This document shows positions 1-6,125 of a DNA stretch of 6,507 bases, piece after piece; the stretch's first letter is position 1; the number at the start of each line of letters is the position of its first letter. The stretch covers positions 1-6,507 of the forward strand of contig JADZFJ010000571.1 of assembly GCA_020849935.1 (NCBI GenBank), read 5' to 3'. The position numbers and the translations under genes are program-made. Origin of the DNA: Crocinitomix sp. (lineage in GTDB: Bacteria; Bacteroidota; Bacteroidia; Flavobacteriales_D; Crocinitomicaceae). Under the pieces are notes generated by a model, which made no database searches, was not told the origin of the DNA, and was given only the letters and a program-made list of their open reading frames with translations.

Positions 1-539
1 CCACTGCCAGCCATGATGTCAATTTTTCCATTGGCGATTTCGAGCATGGATTGAATAACTGAAAGACCTTCCAATGCCGTTGGAGCACCGCCAGAAGTTA
101 ACACACGATTAAAGCCAATAAAAATCAAGTTTTCCAAGGTTTTTAAAGGATCTAAAGAAACGTCAATCGCCCGATGAAACGTAGTTCCTAAGTCGAGTTT
201 TAGGGCCGTTTCCATTAAAAGCACCGTTTTTTTGATATCCAATTCACGATTTTCTTTCAACAATCCAAAAACGACTCCTTTTGCGCCAACATCATGCGCT
301 GCTTGAATATCACGGTGCATTAATTCCAGCTCTTTTGGCGTATAGACAAATCCGCCCGCCGAGGGTCGAATCATTACGTACACTTCGGCAGTTGAATTTT
401 TGACACAGGCTTCAATCAGTCCTATACTTGGGGTTAAACCTCCTTCGCTCAATGCGGCACATAATTCCACACGTTTAGCACCAGCTTCGGAAGCGGCAAT
501 TGCACCTTCGACACTATCAATACAAATTTCAATTTCCAT
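1..539 (-). CDS. cutC: CutC family protein, C-terminal end cut off by window edge
   Basis: This is the N-terminal 179 residues of a CutC-family TIM-barrel protein; the family is usually about 240-250 residues, so roughly the last quarter lies outside the window. Family motifs visible in my translation are RVELCAALSEGGLTPS (residues 23-38), IRP (57-59), FHRAID (121-126), RVLTSGG (145-151) and IMAGSG at the truncated end. All match my memory of E. coli CutC closely. There is no signal peptide, so it should be cytoplasmic. The ATG shares one base with the stop of the hexosaminidase gene (TAATG), which fixes the start and points to translational coupling. The name comes from a proposed copper homeostasis role in E. 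coli that is not firmly established; the biochemical activity is uncertain. The coupling to glycan-degrading enzymes suggests a sugar-related role, which is inference. Family assignment is very secure, function is not. Confidence 0.95.
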   Translation of the reverse strand, partial: MEIEICIDSVEGAIAASEAGAKRVELCAALSEGGLTPSIGLIEACVKNSTAEVYVMIRPSAGGFVYTPKELELMHRDIQAAHDVGAKGVVFGLLKENRELDIKKTVLLMETALKLDLGTTFHRAIDVSLDPLKTLENLIFIGFNRVLTSGGAPTALEGLSVIQSMLEIANGKIDIMAGS

Positions 540-2818
540 TACTTGACTTCGATTTCATCAATGAAGAGCCAAGCTGGTTGTCCTGCTGCTTCGTGTCCAT
601 TTGGAACCACGCCAATATTTGTGGCCTTAAACCGAATGTAGCGCGCTGGAAGTTTCTTGCCTTTCTCATTAAGTTGGATTTCAACTGGCAAGATACGTTT
701 CTTATTTGATAAATCAATCGAATTGGTAGAAAAAATTCGGGTTTCAGACCATTTTTTTTGATCTTTTGAAACGGATACTTCCACTGTTGATGGGAAAAAG
801 ATCCACGAATTTGAATATTGATAAAAGTTGCAGGCAATTTTGGAGATGGATTGAATTTTCCCTAAATCCAGTTCAACTTCGACATTTCGGCCGAAAAAAC
901 CTTGCCAAGTACCATCTCTGAAATCTAAGGATCCGATTCGCCCATCCACCAAGTTCTTTTTTTCGGTTCCAGCATACCACCGGTGAAATTCCGAAGAATA
1001 GGTAACCGAACTATTTAAGGCTAAATGGGTTGAAATGGTTTGTTTGATTGGGTTTCCATAGATTTTTCCAGCTTTAAATGCCTGAACCTCTAGGATTCCA
1101 CTTCGGTTTAAAGCAATTGGAGTGGTGTAGGCTTGGAATTCATCTTTTTCAGACCAACGGTATTTTAAGGTTAAGTTAGACAGGCTTTTATCCAAATGAA
1201 TTTGAATTGAATCTTCTTGAAATTCAAATCGAATTTGAGCACCAATGGATTCCATTCCATACGCAATGCCTTGTTTTTCTAACCACGAATAATGACTTTG
1301 CAAACGGTTATAAAAATCATCAAAATTAGGTTGTTTTGGTGCGCTCCATAAAACTTCTGCCAAAGCGATCATTCTTGGAAAAACCTTCGAATCTAAATTT
1401 TGTTCGTTCGGCACATGTTCGGTCCAGATATTACATTCACCTCCAAGAATGTACTTGTGAAATTTTTCTTCCAATTCAGGTGGAATTGGATTAAAACCGT
1501 AGATTTTTTGTAAATCGATCGCTGCCAAACTATAATCCAAATAACAATGGCTGGTCGGCGACATAATGACTTCATGTTCAGTGCGGGCGGCTTCTAATCC
1601 TCCATCCATTCCTCGCCAACTTTGAACAGTGGCAGTGGGAGAGAGGCCTCCTTCTAAAATCTCATCCCAACCAATTAATTTACGGCCATTTTTGTTTAAA
1701 AATTTTTCAATTCGTTTGATAAAATAGGATTGTAATTCGTGGGCATCATTTAAACCTTCGTCAGTCATTCGCTTTTTGCATTTGTCACAATGTTCCCATC
1801 TGAATTTAGGAGCTTCATCTCCGCCAATGTGAATATATTCCGAAGGAAAAATCGCCATGACTTCTGTCAAAACATCTTCTAAAAAAACAAAAGTACTGTC
1901 ATTTCCAGCGCAGAAAATCTCTTTAAAAACACCCCAATCGTTGGCTACTGAAATAGGACCACCTGCACAGGATAAATGTGGATAGGCCGCCAATGCTGCT
2001 TGGGCGTGCCCTGGCAATTCAATTTCTGGAATTACGGTAATGTGTCGTTCACTTGCATAAGCGACAATTTCTTTCAATTCTTCAGTGGTATAAGATCCTC
2101 CATAAATCGAACCATCTGCCTCTGTTCGCCAAGCGCTTATTTCCGTTAGTTTCGGATATTTAGCGATAGGAATCCGCCAACCTTGATCTTCTGTCAAATG
2201 AAAATGGAGGACATTCATTTTATAATAGGCCAAGGCATCAATGTATTTAAAAACTACCTTTTTATCAAAAAAATGGCGACAAACATCCAATAATAATCCG
2301 CGGTGCGGAAAGGCTGGGGCATCATTAATCGTAACACATGGTAAAGCAATCGCCAATTGTTTGGTTGAGGCATAAGCATTTGTGCCTATAAGTTGTCTGA
2401 GCGTTTGAATTCCACGCATGACTCCAATTGGAGAACTTCCTGCAATCCGCAATTCATTTGCTTGTATTTTTAATTGATATGCTTCTGCATTTTCGGCATC
2501 TGGAATCGTTGGGTCGATGGCGAGAACGAGGTTGGTTTGAAATGAATTTACTTCAAGTTTATTAGCAGGTAATGTAATTAAAATATCTGTTAATAAATTA
2601 GTTAGATATTTTTTTTCATTACTTAATTCGATTGGTGCGTTAATTTCAAAATTGCCAGTAAGTTCAAATTTTCCAATTTCTTTTTTGATTGATTTTGGAT
2701 ATGGAATCAGTTCCATTTTTTGCTCAACCTTATCTATTTGGTTGGTGCTTCGTGTTTTAGTAGGTTGATCGCTTGAAAAAGGTAAAACCAGCAACAAGGA
2801 AAACAGAAATTTTACCAT
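539..2818 (-). CDS. Secreted GH20 beta-N-acetylhexosaminidase with C-terminal F5/8 type C domain
   Basis: This 759-residue enzyme should hydrolyse terminal non-reducing beta-linked GlcNAc or GalNAc by the substrate-assisted GH20 mechanism. A short signal peptide (K3, hydrophobic core about 4-14, no lipobox Cys) suggests Sec export to periplasm or surface. Residues about 35-165 form the GH20b-type N-terminal domain and about 168-500 the catalytic TIM barrel. The catalytic pair D334-E335 sits in HIGGDE. Other expected active-site residues are present: R173, H271, W384, W401, Y426, D428, W465 and E467, so the enzyme looks intact. Residues about 525-595 resemble a chitobiase-type C-terminal beta domain, and about 600-757 an F5/8 type C (discoidin-like) sugar-binding domain. 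The ATG overlaps the glycosylasparaginase stop by 7 nt (ATGGTAA), with purine-rich GAGAAAGA just before it, and the stop overlaps the cutC start. Natural substrate is inferred from neighbours to be N-glycan or glycopeptide GlcNAc; chitin fragments or other glycans are alternatives. Confidence 0.96.
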   Translation of the reverse strand: MVKFLFSLLLVLPFSSDQPTKTRSTNQIDKVEQKMELIPYPKSIKKEIGKFELTGNFEINAPIELSNEKKYLTNLLTDILITLPANKLEVNSFQTNLVLAIDPTIPDAENAEAYQLKIQANELRIAGSSPIGVMRGIQTLRQLIGTNAYASTKQLAIALPCVTINDAPAFPHRGLLLDVCRHFFDKKVVFKYIDALAYYKMNVLHFHLTEDQGWRIPIAKYPKLTEISAWRTEADGSIYGGSYTTEELKEIVAYASERHITVIPEIELPGHAQAALAAYPHLSCAGGPISVANDWGVFKEIFCAGNDSTFVFLEDVLTEVMAIFPSEYIHIGGDEAPKFRWEHCDKCKKRMTDEGLNDAHELQSYFIKRIEKFLNKNGRKLIGWDEILEGGLSPTATVQSWRGMDGGLEAARTEHEVIMSPTSHCYLDYSLAAIDLQKIYGFNPIPPELEEKFHKYILGGECNIWTEHVPNEQNLDSKVFPRMIALAEVLWSAPKQPNFDDFYNRLQSHYSWLEKQGIAYGMESIGAQIRFEFQEDSIQIHLDKSLSNLTLKYRWSEKDEFQAYTTPIALNRSGILEVQAFKAGKIYGNPIKQTISTHLALNSSVTYSSEFHRWYAGTEKKNLVDGRIGSLDFRDGTWQGFFGRNVEVELDLGKIQSISKIACNFYQYSNSWIFFPSTVEVSVSKDQKKWSETRIFSTNSIDLSNKKRILPVEIQLNEKGKKLPARYIRFKATNIGVVPNGHEAAGQPAWLFIDEIEVK

Positions 2819-3810
2819 TCTTTCTCGTATTTAGCGTCCACCATTTTTTCATTGACTTGATCACGCAAAGCCACATTAAATCCTGCATAAACGCTGTGAC
2901 AACCAACTTCTCCATTTTTAGACAAGGCGATAAAACCCACTTGTAAGTTTTCGAGGTTTTTATGTTTTTTGATAATTCGTGCCACGGCTTCTTCACAAGC
3001 TTCTTGAGGCGATTTACCATGTCGCATTAATTCAACCACAATCGCACTTCCCGCCACACGAATCACTGCTTCACCCAAACCCGTTGCACAAGCGGCACCA
3101 ACTTCATTGTCCACAAATAAACCAGCACCAATAATAGGTGAATCTCCAATTCGACCGTGTAATTTATACGCCATGCCACTCGTTGTGCAAGCACCGGCTA
3201 GATTTCCAGCTTCATCAATGGCGAGCATTCCAATGGTATCGTGGTTCTCACTATTAATTCGCGGTTGATAATTCGATGATTTTAGCCAATTTTGCCAAGC
3301 TTCTTTCGAGCTTTCTGTCAATAAATTGGTTTTTTTAAACCCTTTTGACAAGGCAAATGTTAAAGCGCCATCGCCCGCTAACATCACGTGTGGAGTGTCT
3401 TCCATCACTTTTCTTGCCACCGAAATTGGATTTTCAATGTGTTGCAAAAAAGCGACAGCACCGCAATTTGAATTATGATCCATGATACAAGCATCCAAAG
3501 TTACATTTCCATCGCGATCAGGTAATCCACCCAAGCCAACACTGGTATTGTTAGGATCTGATTCGGTGACACGAACGCCTTTTTCAACGGCATCCAAAGC
3601 CGTTCCACCTTTTGAAAGCACTTCCCAAGCTGCTTTATTTGCATCCAATCCATGATTCCACGTTGAAACGACAATTGGTTTGATAACCTTTTGCTTTTTT
3701 GTCGGCTGTTGCGATTGAGTTAAATCATCCGGAGCAGCCGTCACCGCTTGACTCATTAAGGCAACACTTCCAACAGCGCCAAGTTTAATAAATTGTCTTC
3801 TTGATTTCAT
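2812..3810 (-). CDS. Tat-exported N4-(beta-N-acetylglucosaminyl)-L-asparaginase (glycosylasparaginase)
   Basis: This 332-residue Ntn-hydrolase of the isoaspartyl peptidase/asparaginase family (peptidase family T2) should cleave the GlcNAc-Asn bond left at the end of N-glycoprotein breakdown. The precursor self-cleaves at D191-T192 in HDTIG, making T192 the catalytic nucleophile. Substrate-site residues are present at W51, T210, R220, D223, T243 and G244. The spacing from W51 to T192 and onward matches the F. meningosepticum enzyme as I recall it (W11, T152, T170, R180, D183, T203) with a constant offset of 40. That favours glycosylasparaginase over plant-type isoaspartyl peptidase. The N-terminus SRRQFIK followed by a hydrophobic stretch and VTAA is a twin-arginine signal, implying folding before export. 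It leads the coupled three-gene unit, with the hexosaminidase start inside its end. Upstream is a 70-bp gap in which I see no convincing promoter. Confidence 0.95.
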   Translation of the reverse strand: MKSRRQFIKLGAVGSVALMSQAVTAAPDDLTQSQQPTKKQKVIKPIVVSTWNHGLDANKAAWEVLSKGGTALDAVEKGVRVTESDPNNTSVGLGGLPDRDGNVTLDACIMDHNSNCGAVAFLQHIENPISVARKVMEDTPHVMLAGDGALTFALSKGFKKTNLLTESSKEAWQNWLKSSNYQPRINSENHDTIGMLAIDEAGNLAGACTTSGMAYKLHGRIGDSPIIGAGLFVDNEVGAACATGLGEAVIRVAGSAIVVELMRHGKSPQEACEEAVARIIKKHKNLENLQVGFIALSKNGEVGCHSVYAGFNVALRDQVNEKMVDAKYEKEW

Positions 3811-3841
3811 GGTGTTTTTTGAGCTTGGTTTATGGATAATT

Positions 3842-3864
3842 ACTTAAAATGGTTGTATTTAAGT
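3842..3864. repeat. AT-rich inverted repeat between AMP nucleosidase and glycosylasparaginase genes
   Basis: The arms ACTTAAA (3842-3848) and TTTAAGT (3858-3864) are perfect 7-bp complements around a 9-nt spacer, in the 70-bp gap between the two genes. The stem has only one G:C pair and no T-run follows it on the minus strand, so it is a poor intrinsic terminator. It could be a weak operator half-site pair or chance in AT-rich DNA. Confidence 0.3.
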
Positions 3865-3880
3865 CGATGGTGCTTCAATT

Positions 3881-4666
3881 TTATTCTTCCGAATAAGGAA
3901 AACGCAAATGTTTTACCGAAGTACCGTTATTTTTAATTTCTTCCAACGATTTAATGCCAATTTCGATATGTTCTTTGACATAATCGCGGGAGACATTTTC
4001 GTCGCTTTTACTGGTTTTGATGCCTTCTGCAATCATTGGTTGATCGGAAACGAGTAAAAGTGCACCCGTTGGAATTTTATTCGCAAAACCCGTAATAAAA
4101 AGGGTGGCAGTTTCCATGTCAATGGCCATTGCTCGGGTTTTTCTCAAATAATCTTTAAAATCATTGTCATGTTCCCACACACGGCGGTTGGTGGTGTAAA
4201 CGGTTCCTGTCCAATAATCTCTTTTTTGTTCGCGAATAGCTGTTGAAACCGCTCGTTGCAGATTAAACGCTGGTAATGCTGGAATTTCTGGAGGAAAAAA
4301 GTCGTTTGAAGTTCCTTCGCCACGAATGGCAGCAATGGGCAGAATATAATCACCAATGGCAGTTTTCTTTTTTAAACCTCCGCATTTCCCCAGAAACAAA
4401 CAAGCTTTGGGATGAATCGCACTCAATAAATCCATAATGGTGGCTGCATTGGCACTTCCCATCGTGAAGTTTATAAAGGTGATTCCGTTTGCAGTCACAT
4501 TGGGCATTGCTTTATCTAGTCCTTTAATGGGAACTTTATAAATTTCCGCAAAAATTTCGAGGTATTTATTAAAATTGGTCAACAAGATATATGACCCAAA
4601 ATCTTCCAAGGAAGTTCCTGTATATCTTGTTAACCAATCTTTTACTATTTCTTCTTTCGAGTGCAT
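3881..4666 (-). CDS. AMP nucleosidase, short single-domain form
   Basis: This 261-residue cytoplasmic enzyme belongs to the PNP/UDP phosphorylase superfamily. It most likely hydrolyses AMP to adenine and ribose 5-phosphate in purine salvage or adenylate control. Visible motifs are the glycine-rich MGSANAATIMDLL (69-81), FLGKCGGL (91-98), the phosphate-side RGEGTSNDF (115-123), the ribose-binding IDMETATLF (182-190), and VSDQP (206-210) carrying the presumed catalytic D208. E. coli Amn is about 480 residues with an extra N-terminal regulatory domain. That domain is absent here, and the shorter form is, from memory, common in Bacteroidota. The start lies 9 bp after the stop of the Cys-repeat lipoprotein gene, so the two are probably co-transcribed; the leader lacks a clear Shine-Dalgarno. 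Another purine nucleosidase or phosphorylase specificity is possible, but the motif set fits AMP nucleosidase best. Confidence 0.88.
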   Translation of the reverse strand: MHSKEEIVKDWLTRYTGTSLEDFGSYILLTNFNKYLEIFAEIYKVPIKGLDKAMPNVTANGITFINFTMGSANAATIMDLLSAIHPKACLFLGKCGGLKKKTAIGDYILPIAAIRGEGTSNDFFPPEIPALPAFNLQRAVSTAIREQKRDYWTGTVYTTNRRVWEHDNDFKDYLRKTRAMAIDMETATLFITGFANKIPTGALLLVSDQPMIAEGIKTSKSDENVSRDYVKEHIEIGIKSLEEIKNNGTSVKHLRFPYSEE

Positions 4667-4675
4667 TCGGACAGT

Positions 4676-4963
4676 TTATTCGCCACCACCACAAGCACCT
4701 GGTTCGCAAGCACCTGGCTCACATGCCATTGCTCCTGCATCCGTTGAATCGGCTTGTTTATCACATTTTGTCTTGTCGCATTTCGTTTTGTCACATTTAT
4801 CTTTGTCACATTTCGTTTTATCGCATTTATCTTTATCACAGCATTTTTCACCTGTAGCGGTTGAATCTGTTTGAGCTGCCTCAGTTCCATCCGCTGTAGT
4901 ATCACCGCATGAATAAACGAAAAGAGATAAAGTTAAGACCAGTAAAAAAGTTATTTTTTTCAT
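4676..4963 (-). CDS. Small lipoprotein with five-residue cysteine repeats, unknown function
   Basis: I do not recognise a characterised family. The 95-residue product has a lipoprotein signal: MKK, a hydrophobic stretch about 4-17, then VYSC with lipid-accepting C19. A Thr/Asp/Ala-rich linker follows (20-38). Next is an array with Cys at 41 and then at 42, 47, 52, 57, 62 and 67, unit C-D-K-[DT]-K. After a short linker comes a second array with Cys at 81, 86 and 91, unit C-E-P-G-A. Both arrays have a Cys every five residues, giving ten Cys besides the lipidated one. Anchoring in the inner or outer membrane is expected. There is no polyacidic stretch right after C19, so surface display is not indicated. 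Metal binding is plausible from the regular Cys-Asp-Lys spacing but is inference; a redox or structural role is also possible. An in-frame ATG at 4999 would add 12 residues ahead of the signal peptide and falls in a hairpin loop, so the start at 4963 is preferred. Confidence 0.85.
   Translation of the reverse strand: MKKITFLLVLTLSLFVYSCGDTTADGTEAAQTDSTATGEKCCDKDKCDKTKCDKDKCDKTKCDKTKCDKQADSTDAGAMACEPGACEPGACGGGE
4691..4720 (-). repeat. Tandem 15-bp coding repeat (C-E-P-G-A units)
   Basis: Two adjacent 15-bp units (4691-4705 and 4706-4720) differ at only two positions. They encode the Cys-Glu-Pro-Gly-Ala repeats near the C-terminus of the small lipoprotein. The unit length equals that of the upstream Cys-Asp-Lys array although the sequence is unrelated. 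Confidence 0.8.
4761..4840 (-). repeat. Tandem 15-bp coding repeat (C-D-K-[DT]-K units)
   Basis: Five full 15-bp units (starting at 4761, 4776, 4791, 4806 and 4821) and part of a sixth lie inside the small lipoprotein gene. The units at 4776-4805 and 4806-4835 form a 30-bp duplicated pair that alternates Thr and Asp at the fourth residue. Copies differ mostly at third codon positions. Confidence 0.9.
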
Positions 4964-4987
4964 TGTATTGTTATTTTGTTTGTATCG

Positions 4988-5007
4988 TAGGTTCGCCATC
5001 GAACCTA
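4988..5007. promoter_or_regulatory. Perfect hairpin in the leader of the lipoprotein gene
   Basis: The arms TAGGTTCG (4988-4995) and CGAACCTA (5000-5007) are perfectly complementary around a 4-nt loop. It is placed 24 bp ahead of the lipoprotein ATG and 34 bp after the membrane-protein stop. No T-run follows on either strand, so it is not a standard intrinsic terminator. It could act as a 5' leader stem-loop, an RNA-processing site between operon genes, or a palindromic protein-binding site. The structure is certain from the sequence; the function is not known. Confidence 0.6.
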
Positions 5008-5011
5008 AAAG

Positions 5012-5027
5012 CTAAGGTACTAAATTA
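5012..5027 (-). promoter_or_regulatory. Possible Bacteroidota -7 element ahead of the lipoprotein gene
   Basis: Two overlapping-region candidates read TAATTTAG (5027-5020) and TACCTTAG (5019-5012) on the minus strand, each with one mismatch to the Bacteroidota -7 consensus TAnnTTTG. A TTG at the proper -33 distance is not present for either, so support is weak. If used, the transcript would begin close to the hairpin at 4988-5007. Confidence 0.2.
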
Positions 5028-5041
5028 AACCCATTCTTTCT

Positions 5042-6121
5042 TTATAAATTCTCAATTTGTTCATCTTTTTTGGAAGTATTTCTGAGCGGATTGGCTAATT
5101 TTCCTTTTTCAGAGAGCAAAATAGCGATGTTTTTAGTCTGTTCAAATTCCCCAAAAATGATGACCATGATCACCGTGATCGGCACACTTAAAACCATGCC
5201 TGTAATTCCCCAAATTGCCCCCCAAATACTAAGGGAAAGGATGACAATAAACGAGCTGACATTGAGTGAATTTCCCATTACTTTAGGCTCAAGAAAATTA
5301 CCAATGATCATTTGCACGATTCCAATCACAAGTAAAACAAGCAATGCCATGTTCAAATCGCCGAATTGAAGTAAGGCCATTAAAGCCGTAAAAAAGGCAG
5401 CAAATAAGGCACCAATGGTTGGGATAAAACTCAAAATAAAAATCAGAAAGGACCAAAATAGGGCAGAATCGACCCCAATGATAAGGAGAACGATAAAACT
5501 TAAACAACCTGTCAATAAGCCAATAAAGGTCTTAAGCGCAATGTAGCTACTTACCGAATCGCCAATTCTTTGAAGAATCTGAGTGACCTCTTGTTGTTTT
5601 TCAGAAGATGGAAAAAGAGAGAGGATTTTTGCTTTGAATAAGGTCTCTTCAATCAAAATAAAAAGCAAATAAAGTGCAATCATAAAAGTATTGCCCAAAA
5701 TTTCAGTTAAGCCCGTGATCAAATTACCAATTAAACTCGAAAATTTAATCTCCCCCACAAAATTACCCATGAGTGCTTCAATATCAATGTTAAATTGGGT
5801 GTTTAAGTCTAGTTTAAAGACGTTTAAATTGGCTTCGTAGGTAGATAAATTGTTCATGATCTCATTCATATTATCCACCAAAAGATACATGGTACCTCCT
5901 AAAAATAAGTATAAAACGATTATTGCTAAGAAATTTAACACCCATTTTGGAAGACGTTTTCCTATAAAAGGAATACGTTGCGCCATTTTCCGGATTTCAC
6001 GTATAAAAAACCAAACAAAAATGGCAAGAATTAAAGGGAGGATGATACTCTTTCCAATAATCAGTAAAAAAACACTTGCAAGCGTGATGACAATGATGGA
6101 AGCTGTATTAACTAATTTCAT
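5042..6121 (-). CDS. AI-2E family (UPF0118) transporter, polytopic membrane protein
   Basis: This 359-residue inner-membrane protein has about seven to eight hydrophobic segments (roughly 7-23, 25-39, 60-82, 138-158, 195-217, 220-252, 258-274, 288-323). A soluble stretch of about 50 residues (83-130) follows the third, and a charged C-terminal tail ends the protein. The family signature region is clear: FIPTIGALFAAFF (232-244), GNFLEPKVMG (274-283) and the GITGMVLSVPI segment near 305-315. Members include E. coli TqsA, linked to autoinducer-2 export, and others proposed to be ion/proton antiporters, so the substrate cannot be read from sequence. An ATG at 6199 would extend the protein by 26 residues but would overlap the upstream gene by 74 bp. 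The ATG at 6121 sits 4 bp after that gene's stop and just ahead of the first membrane segment, so it is chosen. Co-transcription with the helicase gene is likely. Confidence 0.92.
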   Translation of the reverse strand: MKLVNTASIIVITLASVFLLIIGKSIILPLILAIFVWFFIREIRKMAQRIPFIGKRLPKWVLNFLAIIVLYLFLGGTMYLLVDNMNEIMNNLSTYEANLNVFKLDLNTQFNIDIEALMGNFVGEIKFSSLIGNLITGLTEILGNTFMIALYLLFILIEETLFKAKILSLFPSSEKQQEVTQILQRIGDSVSSYIALKTFIGLLTGCLSFIVLLIIGVDSALFWSFLIFILSFIPTIGALFAAFFTALMALLQFGDLNMALLVLLVIGIVQMIIGNFLEPKVMGNSLNVSSFIVILSLSIWGAIWGITGMVLSVPITVIMVIIFGEFEQTKNIAILLSEKGKLANPLRNTSKKDEQIENL

Positions 6122-6125
6122 AGTT

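Noticed and set aside
1774..1794. Cys-Asp-Lys-Cys-Lys motif in the hexosaminidase (residues 344-348) resembling the lipoprotein repeat
   Set aside because: It sits just after HIGGDE, in a place where GH20 enzymes often carry a W-x-x-C-x-x-C motif, so the likeness is probably coincidental.
3811..3880. Promoter for the glycosylasparaginase unit
   Set aside because: I found no TTG/TAnnTTTG pair with suitable spacing in this gap, so I do not call one; the unit may be read through from upstream.
4761..4840. Short regular repeats that might suggest a CRISPR array
   Set aside because: The 15-bp units are directly adjacent with no spacers and are in frame within a coding gene.
4575..4874. Plus-strand open frame with Ser/His/Leu-rich repeats
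   Set aside because: It is the antisense of the 15-bp Cys repeats in the lipoprotein gene. The minus-strand frame has a lipoprotein signal, fits the co-directional layout and explains the synonymous differences between copies.
4964..4999. Longer lipoprotein start at 4999
   Set aside because: It would place 12 polar residues ahead of MKK and the hydrophobic stretch, and its ATG lies in a perfect hairpin loop.
5070..5369. Plus-strand open frame inside the membrane protein gene
   Set aside because: It is a shadow of a strong minus-strand gene with clear family motifs and membrane segments.
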